Source: Bacillota bacterium (lineage in GTDB: Bacteria; Bacillota; UBA4882; UBA8346). From it: 7,194 nt of DNA. The DNA lies in the NCBI GenBank assembly GCA_003501335.1, contig DNPQ01000438.1, forward strand, positions 1 through 7,194. The letters are read 5' to 3'. Below the pieces are notes generated by a model, which was not told the origin of the DNA, made no database searches, and saw only the letters and a list, made by a program, of their open reading frames with translations. A program made the position numbers and the translations under genes. This document shows positions 1 to 6,093 of the stretch, one piece after another (the first letter of the stretch is position 1; each line of letters starts with the position of its first letter).

Positions 1-416
1 TTGGAGATACTCCGGTATTTAGGAGAACCCATTTTACTTTTGGAAGGCAAATTAAGCCACAACTGAACTCCAAGCAATCTTTTGCTAACTTGTGGCATTT
101 CCTGATGGATAATCCCTGACCCGGCAGTCATCCACTGGCACTCTCCATCTCGAATACTGCCTTTATTCCCGAGACTATCCCCGTGCTCAATTTCGCCCTG
201 TATTAGATAAGTGATGGTTTCAATACCCCGATGGGGATGCCATGGAAAACCTTTGATATATTCATCGGGATTTTTCGAATCAAAAACATCCAACAGGAGA
301 AATGGATCCAATTCCTTGGTATCGTCATGCCCCAAGACTCTTACCAACTTTACACCGGCGCCTTCCATAATCTTTTTTCCCCTGATAATTTTACGGATAG
401 TCCGAATATGTTCCAT
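1..416 (-). CDS. Pirin-family cupin protein, 3' end cut by the window edge
   Basis: The reading frame is open from an ATG at 416 to the left edge (138 codons). The family is usually about 230-300 residues, so only the N-terminal half is present. The start MEHIRTIRKIIRGKK, then EGAGVKLVRVLG and FPWHPHRGIETITYL, matches the pirin N-terminal cupin. The four expected metal ligands are visible: His60 and His62 (HPHRG), His104 and Glu106 (IIHQEMP). The QWMTAGSG turn before His104 is also typical. In the family these residues bind one Fe; some bacterial pirins show quercetin dioxygenase activity and others act as protein partners, so the exact role is open. Start choice: an in-frame TAG lies 45 bp upstream of the ATG, and GGAGAG sits 12 nt upstream of it, a slightly long spacing. 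The gene follows the response regulator on the same strand after 174 bp, so it is probably a separate unit. Family assignment is firm; function is not. Confidence 0.93.
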   Translation of the reverse strand, partial: MEHIRTIRKIIRGKKIMEGAGVKLVRVLGHDDTKELDPFLLLDVFDSKNPDEYIKGFPWHPHRGIETITYLIQGEIEHGDSLGNKGSIRDGECQWMTAGSGIIHQEMPQVSKRLLGVQLWLNLPSKSKMGSPKYRSIS

Positions 417-530
417 GTTTCCCAAAATCTCTCCATTTCCTCGAGTCCCATTCCTGTTCTATTATGACCAGAAAACAGTGATTATTTACAGGGAATCAAC
501 AGCTACGTATTAACACTCGTTGACGTGAAG

Positions 531-560
531 ATTATTTGGTACAAGGAGAGCCCGTCACAA
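531..560 (-). promoter_or_regulatory. Possible sigma-A type promoter for the pirin gene
   Basis: On the minus strand TTGTGA (555-560, 4 of 6 to the -35 consensus) is followed after 18 bp by AATAAT (531-536, 5 of 6 to the -10 consensus). It lies in the gap between the regulator stop and the pirin start and would give a leader of roughly 110 nt. The gap is AT-rich, so a match of this quality can occur by chance. Confidence 0.3.
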
Positions 561-590
561 TTTTTAAAGTTGCTGCTCTACCCATCGATA

Positions 591-2219
591 TTAACCCTTT
601 TGATGATCAACAAATCCCTTTGCTTCCCGATAATCAGTCGGGGTCAAACCATAATATTTCTTAAAGCAGATCGAAAAATAATGCTGATCATCGTACCCGA
701 CCGCCTCCGCGATACGGTGCACTTTTAATGTGACATCATCCAGAAGGATGCGGGCTTTTTCCATCCTGCGCCGAGTCACATATTCCACAAACGATTCACC
801 GACCTGTTGTTTAAAAAGACTCCGCAAATAGTTCGGGCTGATGAATAACCGCCCAGCCACATCATCCAATGAAAATTCATTTTGCTCCAGCGAACTCTCA
901 ATAATATGCTTGGCCTTTTCGACAATAGAATAGTTCTTGCCAAGCCGTGCCTTCTCTATTTCAGTACAACAAGCGAGGGAAAAATCAACCAAAAAATGCT
1001 CCAGCTCCGTCAGATTCTCGCATTGATATACCAATGGATAGGGATCTTTACCAAAAGCTGAAATATTTCCGCCCGCCTCAGTCACAGTGCGCATCAACAG
1101 AAGTGTTGTTTCAAAAACAAACCGTTTGACCCGCCCCGGGTCAATGGTTTGCTGATTCCGGTGATAATTGAGAATTTCCAACGCCGATTGGACAACTTGT
1201 TCTTTTTCACCCAGTCTGACCTGGAGCAATAATTTATTTTCCAGTTCAAGCGGCCATTGCTCCACTGGCTCATCTTGAAGATTGATATCTTCGTAATTTA
1301 TCAGACTGCCTTTTTCTCTCAAGAAACTGAACTGAAGCGCTATTTCCGCTTCGGAATAAGAGTAACTGACCCCTATCAATTCGTCGTATAACCTGCCAAG
1401 AGCAGCATAAGTATCGACATTGAGTTGATTTTGAATTGCCAGCATGATCCGTTTCAAGTTTTGATTCAAGGTAATAAAGATCCGCTGCCGGTCGGAAGTT
1501 TGGATGGCAAAGAGGATCACCAACTTGTCTTCACTCAAAAAAAATGGGAAAGGCTGAATCCCGGTCGGAAATATGGATTCCGAAATCTGCATCAAGCAAC
1601 TTTGAATGAGTCCTTTTTCCTTCGTGTATTCTGCTTTAGCGGACTGTAAATTTTTTATTTTAATCAACGCCACGCCAAACAGGCACCCGGTCAGCTGCAA
1701 ATCCAAATCCCCCAGTTTTTCAGTAATTTCCAATGCCTTCATTTTTCCGGCAATTAAACTCTGAAAGAACCATTCCCGCAGTAGTGGCATACTAACCGTC
1801 AGCTTCTTTTGAAGAAGGCCGATGTCTTGTAAAAAATGGAAACGCTGATCCAGCTCCAGTCGAACACGCCTTAAAATATCGATCAATTGGCTGGCTTGCA
1901 CAGGTTTCAAAATATAATCATCGACCCCCAATTGTAGGGCTTTTTGAGCATATTCAAAATCATCATAACCACTAATTACCAAAACCTTAAGATCCGGGTT
2001 GATAGATTTAGCAGTTTCAATCAATTCCAAACCATTCGCCATCGGCATACATATATCCGTGATAATAAGATCGGGCGCTAACTCCGGTATAAGTTCCAAT
2101 GCTTGCTTACCATTGGTCGCTTCTCCCGCAACCACAAAACCACTTCCTTGTCCGGTCACGACATTGACAATCCCGCTGCGAATAATTGACTCGTCATCCA
2201 CTACCAAGATTTTGTACAT
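591..2219 (-). CDS. AraC-type response regulator of a two-component system (YesN-like)
   Basis: A cytoplasmic DNA-binding response regulator of 542 residues, the usual size for the YesN class. Residues 1-120 are a receiver domain: acidic pair Asp8-Asp9, phospho-acceptor Asp55 in LIITDICMP, Ser83 in VISGYDDF and Lys105 in YILKPV. The middle (about 130-430) has no motif I can name; such linkers vary strongly in this class. Residues about 432-535 form an AraC double helix-turn-helix, with FSLDDVAGRLFISPNYLRSL as the first unit and HRIAEAVGYDDQHYFSICFK as the second, ending in the familiar GLTPTDYR. I chose the ATG at 2219 because MYKILVVDDE is the normal receiver start and AGGGGGAG lies 10 nt upstream. 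An upstream in-frame TTG at 2243 is less likely. The gene overlaps the kinase gene by 26 bp, which suggests translational coupling. The phosphorylating partner should be that kinase. Likely targets are nearby carbohydrate-uptake genes, by inference. Confidence 0.95.
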   Translation of the reverse strand: MYKILVVDDESIIRSGIVNVVTGQGSGFVVAGEATNGKQALELIPELAPDLIITDICMPMANGLELIETAKSINPDLKVLVISGYDDFEYAQKALQLGVDDYILKPVQASQLIDILRRVRLELDQRFHFLQDIGLLQKKLTVSMPLLREWFFQSLIAGKMKALEITEKLGDLDLQLTGCLFGVALIKIKNLQSAKAEYTKEKGLIQSCLMQISESIFPTGIQPFPFFLSEDKLVILFAIQTSDRQRIFITLNQNLKRIMLAIQNQLNVDTYAALGRLYDELIGVSYSYSEAEIALQFSFLREKGSLINYEDINLQDEPVEQWPLELENKLLLQVRLGEKEQVVQSALEILNYHRNQQTIDPGRVKRFVFETTLLLMRTVTEAGGNISAFGKDPYPLVYQCENLTELEHFLVDFSLACCTEIEKARLGKNYSIVEKAKHIIESSLEQNEFSLDDVAGRLFISPNYLRSLFKQQVGESFVEYVTRRRMEKARILLDDVTLKVHRIAEAVGYDDQHYFSICFKKYYGLTPTDYREAKGFVDHQKG

Positions 2220-4068
2220 TTTTAGCGTTCTCCCCCTGCGCAACTGCCGGAATTAAGATTCCGGCCTCAGTTCCTTGGCCCCATTCACTCTTGAAATGCA
2301 ATCCATAATCAGGCCCAAAATAAAGTTTGATCCGCTCGTTCACATTATAAATACCATAACCTTTGCCTTCTGTCTGCGGCTTTTCTCCTGGAATTTCCTC
2401 ATCTAAACGCCTGTTAATCAGGTTTAGCGCCACCGGATGAATGCCGGCGCCATTATCCCGGACCGTCAGTCGTATATCTCTACCGTTGTCCGCCATACCG
2501 CCGGTTATGATAATGGATCCCGAACCCGATTTTTCTTTAATTCCATGATAAATTGCATTCTCCACCAAAGGTTGCAAAATTAATTTTATTGTCAGTAAAT
2601 CCTGTATTTCTCGATCAATATCAATAGCATAGCTAAATTGCTCTCCATAACGCATTTTTTGAATCGTCAAGTAACTGGTGACATTTTCAAGCTCATTTTT
2701 GATCGTGATGATGTCCTGGCCTTTATTCAATCCGGTCCGGAAAAGGGTGCCCAAGGCCATTGTCATCCGGCTGATATCTTTGGCTTGAATCTGATCGGCC
2801 ATCCAATGGATCGAATCCAATGTATTATAGAGAAAATGGGGGTTGATCTGGGCCTGTAAAGCTTTTAACTCAGCCTGCCTCTTTAACTGTTGCTCAATTT
2901 TAACTTTTTCCTTCTCTTCTTGCAAACCAATGATCGATTGGTGCAACTTGTCAATTAATTGGCGGATCTCTTCCACCATAAAATTAAAACTATTACCCAG
3001 GCGTCCAACCTCGTCATGGTAGCTATATTCAAATTTTACATTCAGATCACGCTGAGTCACTCGCTGAATTGTCTCTTCCAACAACACTAGGGGATGAGTG
3101 ATAGTATTGGATAAAATTACGGCCAACACCAGCGTTGCCATCATACAGGCCCCGGTTAGTATTAGTACAAAAATCCCCAATTCATTGAGCTTGTGCAATA
3201 AAACCCGCTCGGATTTGATATTCACAATTTTCCAAGGCGCAACGGTCATCCTTTGATAACTGATGCTATAATTGACTCCCTTATAACGTCGCATAATCCG
3301 TCCTTGAACGCCGTGAGCAATTTGGCGAATGGCTGTGTTATCCTTAAGGAACAACCGCGTAGTCTGATCGTGAGTCGTTACAACTTCATGACCCCGGCTA
3401 TCAAGGATCAATATCCAGTTCCCTGCACCGGAATATATTTTGCCGAGATATTCGGAAATGGCTTGTTTATCCAGATTAACGACAATATAAAGATCACTGT
3501 TGTATCCGTCGATGGTAAATTGAAAAACCAATGGCACGACCTGCTTGGCATCGCGATAAATCTCATCTTTTTGGCTGAGTCCCCAATAAACAGTCTGTCC
3601 CGGCCTGAAATAAAGTTCCTGATATAGCCGGGAGATTTTGAAATTAAAATCAGGGTTTTTGATTTTTGAAAAATCAAAAAACTCCCCTTTGGGAGTATTC
3701 ATAAAAACTGAGGATGTAAATGTTTCCGTGGAACGGATCTCAGAAAAGGAATTGGAAAAATTAGAAAGCGCCAATGCATAACGATATTTTTCTTCATTAA
3801 ATAAGAATGTAGAGAGTGTTTCATTAAAATCTTGGTTCAATTCCAAACCATAAACCCGCCGAATGATCCCCTTCAACTTTTCATCCAGAAAATTGCTCAC
3901 CTGAGTCAGCAAATCGGCCGAACTCACATAAGCATTCTGGCGAATCTCAACAGCAACATAGCTATACAAAAATACGGCTGATATCAACAACGAGAGAGCA
4001 ATCAAAGTCATACATGTCAGAGCGATTTTATTCTTGAGTTTTAGATTCCGGAACCAGTCAAGCAACAT
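2194..4068 (-). CDS. Membrane sensor histidine kinase of the YesM/LytS (His_kinase) class
   Basis: A 624-residue sensor kinase that should phosphorylate the regulator encoded immediately after it. Counting from the ATG at 4068: TM1 at about 15-38; an extracellular region at about 39-295, of the size expected for a Cache-like sensor; TM2 at about 297-320; a HAMP linker at about 321-373; a charged, probably coiled-coil stretch at about 374-405; the phospho-acceptor His411 in QINPHFLYNTLDS, typical of the His_kinase family rather than HisKA; then a GHKL ATPase with the N box PLVENAIYHG (Asn504), DNGAG (538-542) and GKGYG (568-572). Start choice: the ATG at 4068 has AAGGAAGG 5-7 nt upstream; an in-frame TTG at 4086 would extend the protein by 6 residues but lies before that site. 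The stop codon lies inside the regulator gene (26 bp overlap). Kinases of this class near CUT1 importers usually respond to extracellular sugars or to loaded binding protein; the ligand here is unknown. Confidence 0.95.
   Translation of the reverse strand: MLLDWFRNLKLKNKIALTCMTLIALSLLISAVFLYSYVAVEIRQNAYVSSADLLTQVSNFLDEKLKGIIRRVYGLELNQDFNETLSTFLFNEEKYRYALALSNFSNSFSEIRSTETFTSSVFMNTPKGEFFDFSKIKNPDFNFKISRLYQELYFRPGQTVYWGLSQKDEIYRDAKQVVPLVFQFTIDGYNSDLYIVVNLDKQAISEYLGKIYSGAGNWILILDSRGHEVVTTHDQTTRLFLKDNTAIRQIAHGVQGRIMRRYKGVNYSISYQRMTVAPWKIVNIKSERVLLHKLNELGIFVLILTGACMMATLVLAVILSNTITHPLVLLEETIQRVTQRDLNVKFEYSYHDEVGRLGNSFNFMVEEIRQLIDKLHQSIIGLQEEKEKVKIEQQLKRQAELKALQAQINPHFLYNTLDSIHWMADQIQAKDISRMTMALGTLFRTGLNKGQDIITIKNELENVTSYLTIQKMRYGEQFSYAIDIDREIQDLLTIKLILQPLVENAIYHGIKEKSGSGSIIITGGMADNGRDIRLTVRDNGAGIHPVALNLINRRLDEEIPGEKPQTEGKGYGIYNVNERIKLYFGPDYGLHFKSEWGQGTEAGILIPAVAQGENAKNVQNLGSG
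2230..2237 (-). promoter_or_regulatory. Ribosome binding site of the response regulator, inside the kinase gene
   Basis: AGGGGGAG lies 10 nt before the ATG at 2219. It is embedded in the last codons of the kinase gene, so ribosomes finishing the kinase pass over it. This supports the ATG at 2219 over the TTG at 2243, which lies upstream of this site. Confidence 0.7.
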
Positions 4069-4072
4069 AAGT

Positions 4073-4081
4073 TCCTTCCTT
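4073..4081 (-). promoter_or_regulatory. Ribosome binding site that fixes the kinase start
   Basis: The minus strand reads AAGGAAGGAACTTATG. The purine-rich AAGGAAGG fits an anti-SD match just upstream of the ATG at 4068 and falls inside the coding frame if the alternative TTG at 4086 is used. This favours the shorter protein. Confidence 0.75.
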
Positions 4082-4082
4082 A

Positions 4083-4096
4083 TCAAAACGTTTACT
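4083..4096 (-). promoter_or_regulatory. cre/LacI-family operator-like palindrome before the kinase gene
   Basis: The plus strand reads TCAAAACGTTTACT. It contains the perfect palindrome AAACGTTT and agrees with the Firmicutes catabolite-responsive element TGWAANCGNTNWCA at 12 of 14 positions; the mismatches are the second and last bases. It lies 15 bp upstream of the kinase ATG and just upstream of its ribosome binding site, downstream of the possible promoter. CcpA or a local LacI-family repressor could bind here as a roadblock. No LacI-type gene is in the window. Confidence 0.4.
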
Positions 4097-4114
4097 CATA
4101 TCCTGTGATAACCT

Positions 4115-4144
4115 ATTTCATCACGCATATCGTTTTACCTTCAA
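4115..4144 (-). promoter_or_regulatory. Possible promoter for the kinase/regulator operon
   Basis: On the minus strand TTGAAG (4139-4144) and TGAAAT (4115-4120) are separated by 18 bp, each matching the consensus at 4 of 6 positions. A TG lies one base before the -10, giving an extended -10 (TGATGAAAT). It starts right at the end of the upstream terminator's T-tract and lies about 47 bp before the kinase ATG, a sensible place for a regulatory promoter. The match is weak. Confidence 0.3.
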
Positions 4145-4198
4145 AAAACTTAAAGGCCGCACCGCCCCAAACTTTTTTTGATTGCGGGCAATCCGGCC
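4142..4198 (-). terminator. Likely rho-independent terminator after the permease genes
   Basis: In the minus-strand RNA, GGCCG and CGGCC form the outer stem. After one G-G mismatch, AUUGCCC pairs with GGGCGGU, with two G-U wobbles. The loop is about 19 nt, and the stem is followed by UUUAAGUUUUUU. The wobbles pair only in the minus-strand RNA and the T-tract lies on that side, so the orientation is clear. It sits about 60 bp after the second permease stop and before the kinase promoter region, so it would separate the transporter operon from the regulatory genes, fully or in part. The interrupted stem, long loop and broken U-tract suggest it may be leaky. Confidence 0.6.
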
Positions 4199-4260
4199 AA
4201 TTCCTATAGTAATCTTGGTAAAGCACTACCCTCAACCGCCATTTTAACGATAGCAGCAGC

Positions 4261-5118
4261 TTATCCTTTGACCGCCCCCGAAGTGAGACCGGATATAAAC
4301 TGCTTGCTCGTAAAACAATATAAAATCAGTACCGGCAATAAGGAAATGGCAGCGCCGGCCGTCATAATATTCCATTCAGCGGCGGCGTTGGCAGAATATC
4401 GAAGACTAACTACAGCAACAGTCAGTGGCTTCAATAATGGAGTCGCCATAGTAAAAATAAATGAAGTAATATAATCATTCCAAGCCGTCCGAAAAGTAAA
4501 TAGCGCCACCACACCCAGGATCGGTCGTAGCAATGGCAGGATGATGGTCCAATAAACCCGGAACGAACTGCACCCATCGATCAATGCCGCTTCATCAAGT
4601 TCCTTCGGCAAGGTTTTAATGAACCCAATCGTCAAGAAAATATTCGTTCCCTGGCCTCCGGTCAATACCAACGCTAACCCAACCAAACTACCGGTAAGCC
4701 CCAAGGAATGCATCAACCGGTATTGCGGATACAGCGAAACTGCGCCCAAAGATACAAACATAAAGGCTAAATGCATACTAAGCAATAATTTTTGGCCCAA
4801 AAATCGATGGCGAGCCAAAACATATCCGGTCAACGAAGAAGTCAGCAAAGCCAGAATAGTCACCATGACACATAAATATACACTATTCCAAGTATATTGC
4901 ATAAAATTCCCTTGGCGAAACGCATTGACATAGTTAGAAAACATCCAATGAGATGGTATCAAAGTGCTACCTGATATCAGTTCGGCATTTGTCTTTAATG
5001 AACCCATCAATGTATAAAAAATCGGATAGATTGTAAAAACTGCTACAATCAATAAGAATAACCATTTCAATATGGTGCCTATTGCCTTGAATATTTTATT
5101 CATTATCTTAAACCCCAT
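4261..5118 (-). CDS. Carbohydrate ABC transporter permease, MalG/UgpE (CUT1) type
   Basis: A 285-residue inner-membrane permease, the normal length for this family, and one half of the translocation channel. Membrane segments are apparent at about 18-38, 78-100, 110-130, 138-165, 197-218 and 250-272. The cytoplasmic EAA loop that docks onto the ATPase is clear: DEAALIDGCSSF followed by TIILPLLRP (about 175-200). The C-terminus FISGLTSGAVKG is characteristic of the MalG side of the pair. The gene begins 7 bp after the stop of the other permease, so the two are co-transcribed. Start choice is uncertain: the ATG at 5118 has only a poor ribosome site (GTAAAG), while an in-frame ATG at 5103 (MNKIFKAIG) has GGGG about 9 nt upstream; using it would shorten the protein by 5 residues. 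The substrate is not evident. Confidence 0.95.
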   Translation of the reverse strand: MGFKIMNKIFKAIGTILKWLFLLIVAVFTIYPIFYTLMGSLKTNAELISGSTLIPSHWMFSNYVNAFRQGNFMQYTWNSVYLCVMVTILALLTSSLTGYVLARHRFLGQKLLLSMHLAFMFVSLGAVSLYPQYRLMHSLGLTGSLVGLALVLTGGQGTNIFLTIGFIKTLPKELDEAALIDGCSSFRVYWTIILPLLRPILGVVALFTFRTAWNDYITSFIFTMATPLLKPLTVAVVSLRYSANAAAEWNIMTAGAAISLLPVLILYCFTSKQFISGLTSGAVKG

Positions 5119-5125
5119 CTTTACG

Positions 5126-6031
5126 TTAATAATCTAGCTTTCTTGAGAAATAAAGGTACCCGCAAGTTATAATGCCGATAATCATAGCAGCTACAATACT
5201 TACAGCTGCCCCATATCCAAAATCCGAGTTAACTAGACCATTTGCTGAAGCAGAAATTGGGAAATACAGTTGGTAAATATATAAGAACATTACCTGAGTT
5301 ACAGAAAACGGACCGCCTTCCGTTAAGACCATAATACTTTGCATGTCCTGAAAAGCAATAATAATTGATAACATCAAAATAACCTGCAGTACCGGCCCCA
5401 TCATCGGAATTGTTATATGGATCATCCGTTGGAATTCATTGACTCCATCCAGTTCGGCGCTTTCATAAATATCTTTCGGAATACTCTGTAATCCGGCCAA
5501 GAAATAAATCATGTAATTACCAATTCCGCCCCAAGCTCCCACAATAATACAGGTTACCATGGCCAGGTCTTTACCCAACCAGTTGATAGGCAATTTGGTC
5601 AAGCCTATAGTAAGTAGCAAATGATTGATGACTCCATTATAAACATTGAAAATTAAATAAAATATTAAGGCCATGACCGCCGTACTCACAATGGTCGGGC
5701 TGAATAAAAGCCCTTGCAGGAACCCCCGGCCCTTGAATTTTTTGCTTAAGAGCACGGCCAGCAAAAAAGCTATGGGCAAGGTTAGGAGCAACTTCCCGCA
5801 TACATAAACCAATGTATTAAGGACTGATTGCCAAAACACTCCATCCCGGGTAAATGCGCGGATGAAATTATCCAATCCCACGAATGTAGCGGCATTCATT
5901 CCATCATAACTAAAGAACATATAATGAAGAGCCCAGAGCACTGGGTAAATTGTGAGTGCTAAAAAAATAATTAAATTGGGAATCAGCATTAAATAAATTT
6001 GCTTGTTACGCTTGAATTGGGTTAAAACCAT
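5126..6031 (-). CDS. Carbohydrate ABC transporter permease, MalF/UgpA (CUT1) type
   Basis: A 301-residue inner-membrane permease that should pair with the product of the next gene. The cytoplasmic N-terminus (FKRNKQ) is followed by membrane segments at about 13-36, 72-95, 107-129, 158-180, 212-230 and 274-295. The EAA loop reads ESAELDGVNEFQ and continues into HITIPMMGP (about 190-213), with Gly196 at the conserved position. It has the short N-terminus of UgpA/LplB-like proteins rather than the extended form of enteric MalF. The start at 6031 is well supported by AAGGAG about 9-10 nt upstream. It follows the binding-protein gene after 62 bp that hold a hairpin, and precedes the second permease by 7 bp. 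No ATPase gene accompanies the pair; Firmicutes CUT1 importers commonly share an MsmX-like ATPase encoded elsewhere. Confidence 0.96.
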   Translation of the reverse strand: MVLTQFKRNKQIYLMLIPNLIIFLALTIYPVLWALHYMFFSYDGMNAATFVGLDNFIRAFTRDGVFWQSVLNTLVYVCGKLLLTLPIAFLLAVLLSKKFKGRGFLQGLLFSPTIVSTAVMALIFYLIFNVYNGVINHLLLTIGLTKLPINWLGKDLAMVTCIIVGAWGGIGNYMIYFLAGLQSIPKDIYESAELDGVNEFQRMIHITIPMMGPVLQVILMLSIIIAFQDMQSIMVLTEGGPFSVTQVMFLYIYQLYFPISASANGLVNSDFGYGAAVSIVAAMIIGIITCGYLYFSRKLDY

Positions 6032-6052
6032 TTGATAGTTCTCCTTATGACA

Positions 6053-6081
6053 GACGGCTACAGGTTGAAACCGTAGCCGCC
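6053..6081 (-). promoter_or_regulatory. Intercistronic RNA hairpin between the binding-protein and permease genes
   Basis: In the minus-strand RNA, GGCGGCUACGG pairs with CC(U)GUAGCCGUC around the loop UUUCAA. This gives about 11 pairs with one bulged U and one G-U wobble. It starts 13 nt after the binding-protein stop and ends about 22 nt before the permease ATG. No U-tract follows, so it is not a standard terminator. Hairpins at this place in sugar ABC operons often stabilise the upstream message against 3' decay, giving more binding protein than permease. That role is inferred here. Confidence 0.6.
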
Positions 6082-6093
6082 GTGGTTTACTAG

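Noticed and set aside
211..513. Plus-strand open frames of 100 and 78 codons over the left end
   Set aside because: They lie antisense to the pirin gene, whose conserved HPHRG and IIHQEM motifs are in the minus-strand frame. No protein family is recognisable in them.
525..728. Plus-strand open frame of 67 codons crossing the regulator 3' end
   Set aside because: Mostly antisense to the AraC helix-turn-helix coding region; no ribosome site or recognisable product.
3408..3677. Minus-strand 89-codon frame inside the kinase
   Set aside because: Out of frame with a well-supported kinase sensor domain and without family similarity.
4068..4086. TTG at 4086 as the kinase start
   Set aside because: It precedes the strong AAGGAAGG site, which correctly serves the ATG at 4068.
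4104..4124. CRP-like site TGTGA...TCAC
   Set aside because: The half-sites are 12 bp apart instead of the 6 bp that a CRP site needs.
4206..4235. Promoter-like TTGAGG-18-TACTAT upstream of the terminator hairpin
   Set aside because: Both boxes match at only 4 of 6 and it would fire straight into a likely terminator. Kept only as part of the attenuator idea, not listed as a feature.
4178..4474. Plus-strand open frame of 98 codons over the permease 3' end and gap
   Set aside because: Over two thirds is antisense to the second permease; Ala- and Thr-rich low-information translation with no good ribosome site.
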